Shown in pieces: positions 26,204 through 35,385 of a stretch of 64,000 nt of DNA. Made by a program: the position numbers and the translations under genes. This stretch comes from Sedimentitalea todarodis. GTDB lineage: Bacteria; Pseudomonadota; Alphaproteobacteria; Rhodobacterales; Rhodobacteraceae. The stretch spans positions 1-64,000 of the forward strand of contig NZ_JASMWN010000014.1 of the NCBI RefSeq assembly GCF_032595355.1, written 5' to 3'. The notes under the pieces are model-generated. The model was not told the DNA's origin. It did no database searches and worked only from the letters and a program-made list of their open reading frames with translations. Position 1 is the first letter of the stretch, and the number at the start of each line of letters is the position of its first letter.

Positions 26204-26495
26204 TCTTGTTCCTCCATCCGTGCCTAAGGGCAGCATATCAGGATTAGTCAAAGCCAGCGAGCGGCAGCAATGTCCACGATGTGTAAATTCGGCTTCTGAT
26301 CTATGCTGCGACCCGCACGAATAGCCGCATCGCCCGCTGCAAGGCGGCATCGAAAGTCTTGCTCGCGCCGCGATTTTTGTGCTGCGAGCGCACGCAGCGA
26401 GAAAATCGAATTTACAGGTTGGGCTCTCTCGACACCTTCGCCGCGCGCTGCATGAATGTCCGACGTTGCTGTCGCGGGTTGGGAAAGCTGTTCAG

Positions 26496-26600
26496 CAGAG
26501 GAAGAAGGCCGGATTGGACAGCCCATCCGAGCTTCTCTCGCATATCTCACGCCCCGGATGGGCGCATATCCTACTCAAGTGCGAATAGTGGTGGCCAATA
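26496..26600 (+). pseudogene. Tn3-family transposase C-terminal remnant
   Basis: A short stretch encodes QQRKKAGLDSPSELLSHISRPGWAHILL, which matches the very end of Tn3-type TnpA (the LLxHISPLGWxHIxLTGxY region), then shifts frame. A longer homologous fragment is at 42177-42773. The rest of 26204-26660 holds no supported gene. Confidence 0.65.
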
Positions 26601-26660
26601 CCATGATCAAAACGGGTGATACAACTCCATCTCCAGCCTGAGCGACCCCAGAAATGCCGC

Positions 26661-28673
26661 TCAGGCAGCTTCTGTCCCGTGTTTGCGTTCAAGCTGCTCC
26701 TTGGCCTCTGTAGCGGACGCGGCATAAGCGGCATGTGCGTCTGGGCTCATCTTGTCCCCCTTTTTCTTTTTGACAGGTTGTTTGGACCGTTTGTGGATTG
26801 GCGCCGTCGTTGCGGCTTTGCGGTCCACCGTCATCCCGGAGATTGCTTCCTCCGTCGCCGCGTCCTCTTCTACCTTCGCAACACGCGCCGCTTCTCTTAC
26901 CTCTTTCATGGTCATTGATTTTGCGGCTTGATCGACGGTCGGGTAGGGATAATCGTGACCCTCTTGAGCCCTATGGATTTTCAGAATTTCGCGTGACTCA
27001 TAATACTTGATCCGGTCCGCAAGGATCGGGTTCTGCCGTTCCGGCAGAATGATGATCTTGTCGGGGTCCATGTCGCGGATTTCCTGCTTGGACAAGAGCG
27101 GGCGATGCTCGGTGCTGCGGGTCACGCTGCCTGCCCCAAACCCGACGTCCCGCAATTCGCGCGACCGACTGACGGTTGAGCCGGTGCGCGTGCCAAGAGC
27201 GGTTTCCAACTCGCTGGCGGTTCGATCCTCACTGGCCGCGATATAGAGCTTCACCTGACAGGCGCTTTCAATCGCCTGAATTTCCTCCGGGCTATACGGC
27301 ACGGTAATCAGACCGGGAATGGATTGGGTGACGATGGCAAACCGTCCTCCATGTCCTGCCGTTTGTTTCATCGCCTGGACGACGAGAGGCATCCGGCCAA
27401 GCTGGTCGAACTCATCCAGCAGCATGAAGATGGGCAAGGGTTCGTCTTCTCCAGGTTTTGACGAGCGCAGAAAGGAAATCAGGTCTGCGAAAAACAGGCG
27501 AACCAGAGAGTTGAGCCGTTGCATATCTTCGGACAGGATCATCAGATAGACCGACGTTGGTTCGCGGCGCATTTGCGTGAAATCAAAATCGTTGCGACGT
27601 GTGACCCGTTCGACCTTGGGGTTGGCCCACTGTCCCAGCCCTGCGATACTGAGAATGGAAACATAGCTTTGCTGGATTTTGGCGTCGAGTGACGCCATTC
27701 GGTTCAACTCGCGGGCGGCGTTCGGATATTTGCACTCTTTGGCTGCGGCTTGAAGGAGATCGGCCGATGATTTGCCAAGGTCTGTGCCCTGCCCGGTTCC
27801 GAAGATGATGCGGTAGATTTCACCCATCGTCGGATTATCGCGCTGCACGGCAAGGATACCGGCGGCGACAAACAAGATAATCGACCCTTCGAGCCAATCG
27901 TCCTTGCCGTCCGTTTGCAGGAAGAGCTGCGCGATGCGTTCGAGCCCGGTCCACAGTTCTTCCATATCCTCGATGCCCGATAGACGCGCCAGGGGATTGT
28001 ATTGATGTGTGGGGTTCTTGAAATCGAGCGGCGCGAACCGGAAAACCTTGTCGCCCATTTGCTCACGCGCCCGCGCTGTCTCGTCCCAGAGTTCGCCTTT
28101 TACGTCCAGCACGACCATCGAACCGGGAAAGGTCAGGGCATTGGGAATGACAAAGCCGACACCTTTACCGGATCGGGTTGGCGCGACCATCAGCACATTG
28201 CTGACCGAGCTGTAGAGAGCCGCAATGTAACGGAGCTTGCGAGTGCGAAACGGCAAGGCTTTGGTCAGTTTGCTATCGGTCGCCTTTACCTTGATAGGGC
28301 GGTCCGGACGCTGCGACGGTGGAGTGATCTGCTCGCCCAGAACGAAGCCATAGCCGACCGGCTGGACCATCTTGTTGCGGCGCAGACTGGACAGAGATTG
28401 AAAGCGACGTTGTCCGTAGCTGACCAGCCTATCCCAGATCACCGTCGCAATGGCGACGATCAGAAACACGCTGATACACCCCAGCACAACAAGATGCGCC
28501 GTCAGATAGGGCTGGGCCAACCAGATGCCATCCATCACGGTTTGAGAATGCAGCATCAGATCGGTGCTCAGTATATCTCGGCGCAAGGCAAATGTCAGAT
28601 AGACACTGGCGATACCGGACCCGGCGACAAGGCCGCAGAGGACGGCCAACAGGCTTGCGAACATCAGTTTCAT
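26661..28673 (-). CDS. virD4: VirD4/TraG type IV coupling protein
   Basis: 670 residues. Two N-terminal membrane spans at about 5-30 and 60-80, Walker A APTRSGKG at 164-171, and Walker B PIFMLLDE at 414-421, followed by FDQLGRMP. SRSRELRD and a basic tail (KRSKQPVKKKKG) lie near the end. It docks relaxosome to the secretion channel and is the third ATPase of the T4SS. Its start overlaps the relaxase stop by 4 bp, so they are coupled. It belongs functionally with the virB genes at 2-6823, about 20 kb away. Confidence 0.94.
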   Translation of the reverse strand: MKLMFASLLAVLCGLVAGSGIASVYLTFALRRDILSTDLMLHSQTVMDGIWLAQPYLTAHLVVLGCISVFLIVAIATVIWDRLVSYGQRRFQSLSSLRRNKMVQPVGYGFVLGEQITPPSQRPDRPIKVKATDSKLTKALPFRTRKLRYIAALYSSVSNVLMVAPTRSGKGVGFVIPNALTFPGSMVVLDVKGELWDETARAREQMGDKVFRFAPLDFKNPTHQYNPLARLSGIEDMEELWTGLERIAQLFLQTDGKDDWLEGSIILFVAAGILAVQRDNPTMGEIYRIIFGTGQGTDLGKSSADLLQAAAKECKYPNAARELNRMASLDAKIQQSYVSILSIAGLGQWANPKVERVTRRNDFDFTQMRREPTSVYLMILSEDMQRLNSLVRLFFADLISFLRSSKPGEDEPLPIFMLLDEFDQLGRMPLVVQAMKQTAGHGGRFAIVTQSIPGLITVPYSPEEIQAIESACQVKLYIAASEDRTASELETALGTRTGSTVSRSRELRDVGFGAGSVTRSTEHRPLLSKQEIRDMDPDKIIILPERQNPILADRIKYYESREILKIHRAQEGHDYPYPTVDQAAKSMTMKEVREAARVAKVEEDAATEEAISGMTVDRKAATTAPIHKRSKQPVKKKKGDKMSPDAHAAYAASATEAKEQLERKHGTEAA

Positions 28674-31123
28674 ATCGAATACCCCCTGCTCCGCGAATAG
28701 TTTGGATCGACGGCCTCCAGCCCGCCCTCAATCTCATCTGGCTCCAGGCCGACATCGAGGGATTTGGCGCTTTTCAGGAGTTCTTTCGCGGCAAGACGCT
28801 GATTGGCGGGGGTGTCGATGTATTCAGACAGCGAGTCCACGTTGCCGGTTGCGATCTCCTGCATCGCCCCCCTGCCCTCCAACGCAACAAACGCGGTCAG
28901 AACGTGCCGCCCTACGGCACTGTCGGCCAGATCGGCGCGGCCCGTGGTGGCGGCTGTGCTGGCCATGTCTTGAAGAACCCGCGCAACGCCGTCGCGGTCA
29001 TATACTTTGCTGTCTGCAATGATCCGGTCCTCGACGTTGCCGAGTTCGAGCTGCAAATCGCGGTAGTCGGCTTCGGCCTTCCGATAAGCAGCGACATAAT
29101 CGCTCGCCTCTTTGGGCGCGGCCCCTGCCCTGTAAACCCCTTCAACAACGCTGCCCTCTATCTCCATACTGCGTTCCGAAATGTAGGCGCGGCTGTAGCC
29201 CTGGGACCGCAGACGGCCAATTTCGGCATCGATCCCGGCCTGGATCGTCATCTCCTCGAGATCACGGCGGTCCTGAATGGCGGTCCGCATGGCGTCAATC
29301 CGGGCCTGCTGTTCGTCGCCGACATCTGCGCCGCGCAACAGTTCGTCATAGCGATCCATCGTATCCCTCAAGAGCGCATCGGCCCGCACGGTGTCGGCTG
29401 CGTTGAAGTCACCGCGTTCGCGTTGTGCATGCAGATCCAGGGCTTCTGCGGCGACCTCGCCTGACTTGCGCGGCTCCATCGCCCGCGCAACAACCAACGG
29501 TTCGAATTTGGTGAATTCATCAAGGGCGAGTTCATCAAACCCGGCGCGAACACCGTTTTCGACCTCTTCAAGCGCTTTGCGGCGTTCGACTTCAACACCC
29601 TCATACGCGAACGCGCGGCCCGCGCTGGTCTGAAAGACCGTCGCGCCCCGCGCGGCCACGATCCTCGCAATGTCCTCGCGCTCCATTTTCACGTTCTCGA
29701 CCGGATCATCGATGGTATTGATAAGCCGCTCCTGCATTTGCAGCGGGTCAATCCCCATGCTGGCGGCTTTCTGGACGTAGGCTTTCATTTCCTTCGGGAT
29801 GTCTTCAAGCCGGTGGCTGTGCATTTCCTCGTAGGCCTCGGCGACTGCGGGCATGACCGTGGCAAACCTGGACGGCACGTCGCCTGTGACAAGATAGGTC
29901 TCCAGCACGTTTTCGGTGACGAACGCATGCAGCAACGCAGTGTCGGCTTCATCGACATAAAGCGCGGCGCGGGCCTCCAAAGCGCCTGCGTCTGGAATGA
30001 GATAAGACGATGGGGAATTCCTGAAGGCCGTCCAGATGGTGTCGTCTGTCAGATCGGGCGTTGCGTCGGTTTCGATGATGTTCAGAGCCACGTCGATCTT
30101 TCGCATGATCTCTGTTTGTTCTGTTTCGGGCAACGCCTCGATCTGCTCCCGGTTCTGTTCTGCCCACCCTATAAGCGACGTACGAATGTCCTCACGGTCA
30201 GCATTCACATCCAGTTCAATCTGCATCATCGGTCCTTTCGGGATTTCTTCGCCGGCGAACAAGGCGGCTGCTGAAATATACGCACGGTCCGCAATCATCG
30301 GTGCGCCGATGGTCAGGGCAAAATCTGCCAGGACAGAGTAAAGAACAGCGGTGCGCAGCATGTCGGTCCTGCGCCACTCGGCGGTCATGTCAGCCTTCAC
30401 GGCCTCTGTCGAAAGGCTGCGGCCTTCGCGCTTTGCATATATTTCTTCACTGGTGATGGGCTTGCCATACAGTCCGCGGTCGGCACGGCTCAGGCTTTCC
30501 AGCCGGATGCCAAAATCATCAGCAATGTCCGTCATGCGGTCGCGCATCATCTGCGGGTTGAAAATGCCCTCCGATGAGATGGAAAACCAGGTGCCACCAA
30601 GCCCGCGGTTGTTCAGGACAATATGAACATGGGGGTTTGCGGTATCGGTGTGTAGCGCCGCAACATACTCCCAGGTATCGGAAACATGCGTTTCGTCCTC
30701 GAACATTTCGGCGCACCAATCCTGCGCGATCTGAAACGCGGCGTCCTGGGACACATCATCGGGAAACGACAGGACCATGTGACTTGTGTGGCCGTTGCGG
30801 GGACGGCCCTTCCAGTCCTGTGACCATGCGCGCATCATCTGGTCAAGATCAGCCTGCTCAAAAGCGTCATCATCAGCATGAACAAGAGTCGCGGACGCAA
30901 ACGTTCCTTTCGCCTTTCCATTGATATAGGCGAGCTGCCCTGCGAGTTGCTTGGGGTGCTGCACACCTGCGCCTGGAATACGTTTCACAAAAGCACTGCC
31001 GGTCGATGTAAGGCTTTTCCAAACCCGCTCGGCGCGCGGCTTGGCCCCGCCTCCCACGGTCGTCTGACCCATGCCGCGATTGGCACGGATCAGAATGTCA
31101 TCAAGAAAACCGGACGCCGTCAT
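28670..31123 (-). CDS. virD2: VirD2-like (MOBP-type) relaxase
   Basis: 817 residues. The relaxase domain occupies about the first 230: a candidate catalytic Tyr66 in GQLAYINGK, His115 in HTSHMVLSFP, and motif III HTDTANPHVHIVL with His158, His165 and His167 binding the metal. The long C-terminal portion is acidic, helical and alanine-rich with no helicase motifs visible. It may help in coupling-protein recognition. The enzyme would nick oriT and lead the transferred strand. Upstream is a small RHH-like accessory gene (4 bp overlap), and a candidate nick site is 590 bp away. Confidence 0.9.
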   Translation of the reverse strand: MTASGFLDDILIRANRGMGQTTVGGGAKPRAERVWKSLTSTGSAFVKRIPGAGVQHPKQLAGQLAYINGKAKGTFASATLVHADDDAFEQADLDQMMRAWSQDWKGRPRNGHTSHMVLSFPDDVSQDAAFQIAQDWCAEMFEDETHVSDTWEYVAALHTDTANPHVHIVLNNRGLGGTWFSISSEGIFNPQMMRDRMTDIADDFGIRLESLSRADRGLYGKPITSEEIYAKREGRSLSTEAVKADMTAEWRRTDMLRTAVLYSVLADFALTIGAPMIADRAYISAAALFAGEEIPKGPMMQIELDVNADREDIRTSLIGWAEQNREQIEALPETEQTEIMRKIDVALNIIETDATPDLTDDTIWTAFRNSPSSYLIPDAGALEARAALYVDEADTALLHAFVTENVLETYLVTGDVPSRFATVMPAVAEAYEEMHSHRLEDIPKEMKAYVQKAASMGIDPLQMQERLINTIDDPVENVKMEREDIARIVAARGATVFQTSAGRAFAYEGVEVERRKALEEVENGVRAGFDELALDEFTKFEPLVVARAMEPRKSGEVAAEALDLHAQRERGDFNAADTVRADALLRDTMDRYDELLRGADVGDEQQARIDAMRTAIQDRRDLEEMTIQAGIDAEIGRLRSQGYSRAYISERSMEIEGSVVEGVYRAGAAPKEASDYVAAYRKAEADYRDLQLELGNVEDRIIADSKVYDRDGVARVLQDMASTAATTGRADLADSAVGRHVLTAFVALEGRGAMQEIATGNVDSLSEYIDTPANQRLAAKELLKSAKSLDVGLEPDEIEGGLEAVDPNYSRSRGYSI

Positions 31124-31671
31124 GTCCTGTCACCGGAGTGCAGCGCGTCCCTGCCCTTCTGCCGGACCTCTCGAAACGCCGTCGCGAGACGCCCATCGAG
31201 CGCCACGTAGGCGCGCTTCAGATCGGACAAAAAGCCTTTGTCCTGCGCGGTCAGCTTCGCCTGACCCTTGAAGGCGGCCTTGTTCAGCGCGCGGGCGATC
31301 TGGTTCAGGTTGCGGCCCTGTGCCTTCAACTCGGCCCTCACCTCTGAGAGATCGAGATATTCTTCACGCCGCAGTTCCAGAAAACCCGTGGCCGCTCGGA
31401 TCAGGGACCGGATGGCGGCTGTCCGCGACGGCAAACCGGCGTCGAGCACGAACGCGTTGAGCGCCTGAAACTCCTCGTCCGACAGGCGCAAGGTCACAAC
31501 ATGCGAGGCTCGATCCGCTTTTGTATGCCCGTGACCCATGTCTTTGCGCAGCCCGTAGATCGTTGAAACATGAACGCCAAACGTCTCTGCCACGGCTTTC
31601 GCCGACGCACCCTCCAACAGCATGTTGGAGGCGTCTTTCTTGTGTTTTGAGGCGAACGATTTCAGTGCCAT
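31120..31671 (-). CDS. relaxosome accessory protein (MobC/VirC2-like)
   Basis: 183 residues from ATG 31671; the frame remains open upstream but MALKSF gives a natural start. The N-terminal part has a helix-turn-helix-like AKAVAETFGVHVSTIYGLRKDMG. A ribbon-helix-helix-like region (HVVTLRLSDEEFQALNAFVLDAG) and the MobC motif EVRAELKAQGRNLNQIARALNKAAFKG follow. These proteins bind oriT and help the relaxase open it. No strong ribosome site is seen. It overlaps the relaxase gene by 4 bp. Confidence 0.83.
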   Translation of the reverse strand: MALKSFASKHKKDASNMLLEGASAKAVAETFGVHVSTIYGLRKDMGHGHTKADRASHVVTLRLSDEEFQALNAFVLDAGLPSRTAAIRSLIRAATGFLELRREEYLDLSEVRAELKAQGRNLNQIARALNKAAFKGQAKLTAQDKGFLSDLKRAYVALDGRLATAFREVRQKGRDALHSGDRT

Positions 31672-31700
31672 CGAGTCCCAAGACGAATTTGTAATACAGT

Positions 31701-31752
31701 CTACATATCCTGCTACCCCTATAGTTGCATAACGAGCGTCATTTGCAACTTC
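31701..31752 (+). other. candidate oriT with nic site
   Basis: ATATCCTGC at 31705-31713 matches the ATCCTG|C nick consensus of RP4/Ti-type (MOBP) systems; the cut would fall between 31712 and 31713 on this strand. A seven-base inverted repeat, AGTTGCA (31723-31729) and TGCAACT (31744-31750), lies just beside it, as expected for accessory-protein binding. With this polarity the mob genes (to the left) would enter the recipient last. Position immediately upstream of the mob operon supports the call. Confidence 0.55.
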
Positions 31753-32368
31753 TATCGTCTTTTGAGGCTGGCCCGCAAAACATTCCGACGGATGGGACTC
31801 GTCAGGGCGTGGCCGGGCCCCGCTCCTTGGAACAAGGTCGGGACGGCCGTGAAATGCCGGGAATGGGTCATGGGACTTGGTACCGCAGGCAACGCCGCTT
31901 TTTTCAGTCTCACCTGCTCCGCGCGCTGCTCGGCCTTCCGCCCTGTCGCCAGGCACCTGAAAGGGCCCTGATCTCACAGGGCCGTCTTCCGGTGTCCTCC
32001 GGACAATTGCGACCCGAAACGCAGCGAAATTCTGAAAAGCCATAATGGATTGTTGCCACAGGCAACGCGATTTTGTCGCCCTGACCCGCTCAGCGTTCCG
32101 GTCGTTCGCCTCTCTGAAATTTCAGCCCTGACCCTACTCAATCGTCGTCGCCGATCCCAGGTTGCCTTCGCCAGCGCATCCAGGCGCCTCGAACCCGGAG
32201 AGCGCCGCTTACGCACTGCGCCAGGGTTGCCGGCATTGTCTGGTGAGTGTCATTCCCTGCACCCAAACCGGATTGGCGGCTGCGGCCAGTCTTCCCGCGT
32301 CGGGGACAGCCCGTTGACGCAATGGCCATTTGAACGGCGCACCTTTGTTTGTCGACGGATGAACCTGT
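31753..32368. other. GC-rich spacer right of oriT
   Basis: No gene supported. A plus-strand open frame at 32050-32466 has no recognisable features and runs into the duplicated leader region. It may be part of the leading region for transfer. Confidence 0.4.
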
Positions 32369-32704
32369 CGCGGATCGCGGCCCGGGCGTGCCCGCAGCTG
32401 ACGCTCCGGCAAGAAGAAATACGGTTTCCGCTTTGCGGACCCTCCGTATTTCAGCTTGCGCCCTGACCCGTTGCGATCCGCCAAAGACGGGTCATCAAAA
32501 CAAAAGGAGACCTCCAGATGACCAACTTCGTCCTCACCGTTCCCGTCACCTTCACGAAAGACGGCCAGGAAAAAACCACCTACCGCCGCGTTGGAGCCGT
32601 GTTCGAAAACACCAAACGCGATACCGGCGAAACCTACCTTTCGATCAAGTTGGACTTTCCGATCGCCGTCACCGAACTGGTCGCGTTCCAACCAAAATCG
32701 AGGG
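32369..32704 (+). repeat. inverted duplication, copy 1 (gene plus leader)
   Basis: The stretch 32369-32704 is closely similar, in reverse complement, to about 34440-34773. Both copies contain a small gene, its ribosome site and the leader hairpin. The two arms flank ardC, so recombination between them could invert that gene. Confidence 0.75.
32409..32457 (+). promoter_or_regulatory. leader hairpin of small duplicated gene, copy 1
   Basis: GAAATACGG (32416-32424) pairs with CCGTATTTC (32444-32452). TCCGC/GCGGA around a TTT loop forms an inner stem, and an outer GCAAG/CTTGC pair extends it across one mismatch step. It ends about 60 bases before the ATG at 32518. Conservation in the second copy argues for function. 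Confidence 0.6.
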
Positions 32705-32724
32705 AAGGCGAAGACGCCGACTGA
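32518..32724 (+). CDS. small conserved protein, copy 1
   Basis: 68 residues: MTNFVLTVPVTFTKDG...TYRRVGAVFENTKRDTGETYLSIKLDFPIAVTELVAF. A strong ribosome site (AAGGAGACC) precedes the ATG. I do not recognise the family with certainty. Its beta-rich character and the YRRVGAVFENT.....YLSIKLDFP pattern resemble small proteins found near plasmid transfer and antirestriction genes. A second copy differs at a few positions and has a more acidic tail (34410-34625). The two flank ardC in opposite orientation. Confidence 0.75.
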   Translation: MTNFVLTVPVTFTKDGQEKTTYRRVGAVFENTKRDTGETYLSIKLDFPIAVTELVAFQPKSREGEDAD

Positions 32725-32855
32725 AAGTCGGTCAAGGGGCGGCCATGGGGCGACCAGTGGCCGCCCCGCGCGTTTCCCGCAAGGCAACAGGGGCCAGCCC
32801 CTCGGCGCGCAGGCGCGCCCTACCCCGGGATGGTGCCGGCACTGGAACTCGCTGT

Positions 32856-33737
32856 TTATGCCGCGTCTGATGTTACGGACAGGGCTTGCTTGCTCAGCAC
32901 ATAGTCAAAAGCCTTCTGCGCCTGTGCAGCGGCTTTGAAAATGGCGGTCGAGTCATCCTTGATAATTTTCAACCAACTTTCAACGTATGCGGCTGTCTGG
33001 TCAAAATGTGGCTCAAACCCAAGATGCACCGCAAGAAAGGCGCTGAATATCTCGGCTTCGAGTTCACCCATCGAATACTCAGTCCGGTTCGCGAACTTCT
33101 TCTGCGTACCAATACGATGCTCCGCTAAAACGAAATGGCCAACTTCATGACTCAAAGTCCCATAAAATCCGGCGGCATCATAGAACGTCGCTATCGGCGG
33201 CATGTGAATGTGATCCTTGGCCGGATCATAGTAGGCTTTCGGCGCGTTGCCGGTGATGATCTCCGCACCTATGGCGGTAAAGAATGCGTCAAGCGCCGGG
33301 TCGGCCTCGGTGCCAAGATCGCGGGGCGGCTCAGGAAGGATATAATAGTCTTCCGGCAAACCGTCGATTTGATCTGCGTTGAACACATTGAACCACTTTG
33401 CCACGCGCAGGGTCTCGGTCTCGCCGTCGACCTCCTTTTCGTAGGTGGAATAGTAGACAGATTTCGCGGATTTCGCGCCCTTGCGGACACATCCGCCCAG
33501 ATTGAGCGCTTGCTTGAACGTCATCCAGCGCGCGGACTGGTAGCCGTGCATCATCGCCGTGGCCCAGAGCATCAGAACATTCACGCCCTGATATTTCTCG
33601 CCAGTGTGCCGCAGGGGAAAAGAGGCGCCGGCCACATCGCCCGTCCACGGTTTGCGCCATGGCGGCGTCCCTGCCTCGATCTGCGCAATGATCGTATCCG
33701 TGACGTGCTGTTTGATGTCAAAACGTGCTTTTGCCAT
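32856..33737 (-). CDS. ardC: ArdC-type antirestriction protein (ssDNA-binding plus zincin domain)
   Basis: 293 residues. The N-terminal DUF1738 ssDNA-binding region has QIEAGTPPWRKPWTG, then YQGVNVLMLWATAMMHGYQSARWMTFKQA. The C-terminal metallopeptidase-like domain has LSHEVGHFV (His197, Glu198, His201) and a later YSMGELEAEI supplying the third ligand region. ArdC proteins protect incoming single-stranded plasmid DNA from restriction. Its place near oriT on the presumed leading side fits early expression. It is convergent with the small gene at 32518. Confidence 0.9.
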   Translation of the reverse strand: MAKARFDIKQHVTDTIIAQIEAGTPPWRKPWTGDVAGASFPLRHTGEKYQGVNVLMLWATAMMHGYQSARWMTFKQALNLGGCVRKGAKSAKSVYYSTYEKEVDGETETLRVAKWFNVFNADQIDGLPEDYYILPEPPRDLGTEADPALDAFFTAIGAEIITGNAPKAYYDPAKDHIHMPPIATFYDAAGFYGTLSHEVGHFVLAEHRIGTQKKFANRTEYSMGELEAEIFSAFLAVHLGFEPHFDQTAAYVESWLKIIKDDSTAIFKAAAQAQKAFDYVLSKQALSVTSDAA

Positions 33738-34409
33738 TTCTGGTCTCCTTGTGGTGCGCCCTCTGCGGCCTGGTGCCGAAAATGGGCTTCGGGGTTACTG
33801 GACAGCGCGAATGCGCCTGCTCCTGAAACCTCGAATGCGATGAAAGACAGGATTGGGAGCCCGCAGGCGAAACCGACATGGCTGGCGCGGGCCGGCGGCG
33901 CAGCCGCCAACACGGGAATGTCTGTTTCGCTTGCGGGCGGCGGCATCCCTGCCGCTTTCGTCCCGCAGCGGCGTTCGGCAAAGCCGAAACCCCCAGGGAC
34001 CATCAAAAGCTCAGGATCGAAGATCCGCAGCCCCAGCGACCGCCACCCGAATGGGCAGATCGGCGCGACCCGGGGCGGGCATGAGACAAAGGACGGGGCG
34101 CGGATCAGAGAGATGCGACCAGGACGATTGGATCAGCGCGCACGGGGCGTGACGTTCTGGGCGCAGACCAGCCTGCTGGACGAAGCCTAGGGCATGGTGC
34201 CCTGGCCCATGGCCTGGGCGGGGGCCCCCGAAACGGCAGTTCCTCGAACATCTCGTCGGCTGCAACATCACCCGGCTTATGTCCATGTGACTGAAAGCAG
34301 GACCCAGCTAGAAATGCTGGCAAAAGGGACGTCAAAGTGAAACGCAACGGCCACGGAACTCCGCAAAAAAGAGGGACGGCGTTTCCGCCGCCCCGGAGCC
34401 CGAAGGGCT
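33738..34409. other. spacer upstream of ardC
   Basis: 672 bp without a supported gene. The open frames present are GC-rich and antisense-like with no family features. The ardC promoter is expected at the left end, but no clear -35/-10 pair can be picked by eye. Confidence 0.4.
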
Positions 34410-34625
34410 TCAGACCTGATCGCCTCCTTCTTCGGTTTCCTTCTCCCTGGGCTGGAAGGCTACCAGCTCGGTCACGGCGACGGGGAAATCCAGCTTGATC
34501 GAAAGGTAGGTTTCGCCGGTTTCGGTCTTGGTGTTTTCGAACACGGCGCCGACGCGGCGGTAGGTGGTTTTTTCCTGGCCGTCTTTCGTGAAGGTGACGG
34601 GAACGGTGAGGACGAAGTTGGTCAT
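34410..34625 (-). CDS. small conserved protein, copy 2
   Basis: 71 residues, nearly identical to the product at 32518-32724 over its first 59 residues. Differences are TE for RD at positions 34-35 and V for I at 49. The tail is distinct (PREKETEEGGDQV). The ribosome site AAAGGAGACC is also conserved. Because leader, hairpin and gene are all kept in both copies, the duplication appears recent or selected. Function unknown. Confidence 0.75.
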   Translation of the reverse strand: MTNFVLTVPVTFTKDGQEKTTYRRVGAVFENTKTETGETYLSIKLDFPVAVTELVAFQPREKETEEGGDQV

Positions 34626-34773
34626 CTGGAGGTCTCCTTTTGTTTCGATGACCCTTCTTTGGCGGATCGCAACGGGGCAGGGCGCAAGCTGAAATACGGA
34701 GGGTCCGCAAAGCGGAAACCGTATTTCAGCTTGCCGGAGCAATGCGGAGGGCACGCCCGGGCCGCGATCCGCG
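34440..34773 (-). repeat. inverted duplication, copy 2 (gene plus leader)
   Basis: Reverse-complement partner of 32369-32704, sharing the gene body, ribosome site, leader hairpin and the sequence GCGGATCGCGGCCCGGGCG at the far end. Confidence 0.75.
34684..34734 (-). promoter_or_regulatory. leader hairpin of small duplicated gene, copy 2
   Basis: A 16-bp perfect outer stem (34684-34699 with 34719-34734; core GAAATACGG/CCGTATTTC), an asymmetric internal loop, and a 5-bp inner stem TCCGC-AAA-GCGGA. It lies 58 bases from the start codon. The long perfect stem in a leader is unusual and could be a protein-binding site, an attenuator or an RNA regulator. Confidence 0.65.
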
Positions 34774-35182
34774 ATAAACCATCAACGAGAAACAAAGGGG
34801 ATCAGTCAGGACCCCTTCAACACGTCCCGGCTCCCGTCCTCAGTATGGACGGCAGGCGAATATCCGGGCGGAGCTGGCATGACATAGTTCGAAAACAGCG
34901 CGAACCACGCCCCGAACGACTAAGTCTGGCCAGGCTGGATCACCGGCGCGCGTTGAACATCGCGCGTCAAGCGGCGCCCTGGAAGGAAACCTATGGATAC
35001 GGAACGCATCTGATCACTACAGCCCGGGTCGGCGGCAATCGGTAACGACGAACCGGAAGCGGCAACGGTGATTCTCAATGCAGGGCCTCTAACGTGTGCA
35101 ACGCGATCTCGGGTCAGCCGAAAAAGAAACTCGGTCTGATTATCATCACGGATAAGATCGATCAGCGAAGGCAAGTATATGG
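34774..35182. other. spacer
   Basis: About 400 bp with no supported gene; short open frames only. Confidence 0.4.
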
Positions 35183-35385
35183 AGAGATACCGTTGTAATG
35201 GGCCGGTGAAAAGCCGTTATCGGGCCCAAGCTGAAGGCGCGCATTCGAAAATCAGAAGACAGTAGTCAAGATTGGCGTCCGGGTTCTCAACCGGATGACC
35301 GGACTTGGCCGCCCACGTTTTGAACGCACCGCCTAGATTCCATCTCGGGGAGGGCGCGTTCCGTGATGCCGTTGATCTGTGCAAC
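35183..35385 (+). mobile_element. IS5-family right-end remnant
   Basis: Closely similar to 41981-42183, the 3' coding part and right terminus of the IS5-family element described below. It includes GGGCCCAAGCT, GAATGACCGGACTTGG-like coding sequence and the terminal GATCTGTGCAAC at 35374-35385. The left part is missing. It truncates the DUF1403 fragment that follows. Confidence 0.75.

Noticed and set aside
28002..28700. 232-codon plus-strand open frame
   Set aside because: Antisense to the coupling protein gene, with no family features; a shadow of high-GC coding sequence.
28592..29464. 290-codon plus-strand open frame
   Set aside because: Antisense to the relaxase and coupling protein genes; no domain pattern.
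32050..32466. 138-codon plus-strand open frame near oriT
   Set aside because: Overlaps the conserved leader hairpin of the small gene and lacks protein features.
33135..34190. 351-codon plus-strand open frame
   Set aside because: Begins antisense to ardC and continues into spacer; composition is not protein-like and there is no ribosome site.
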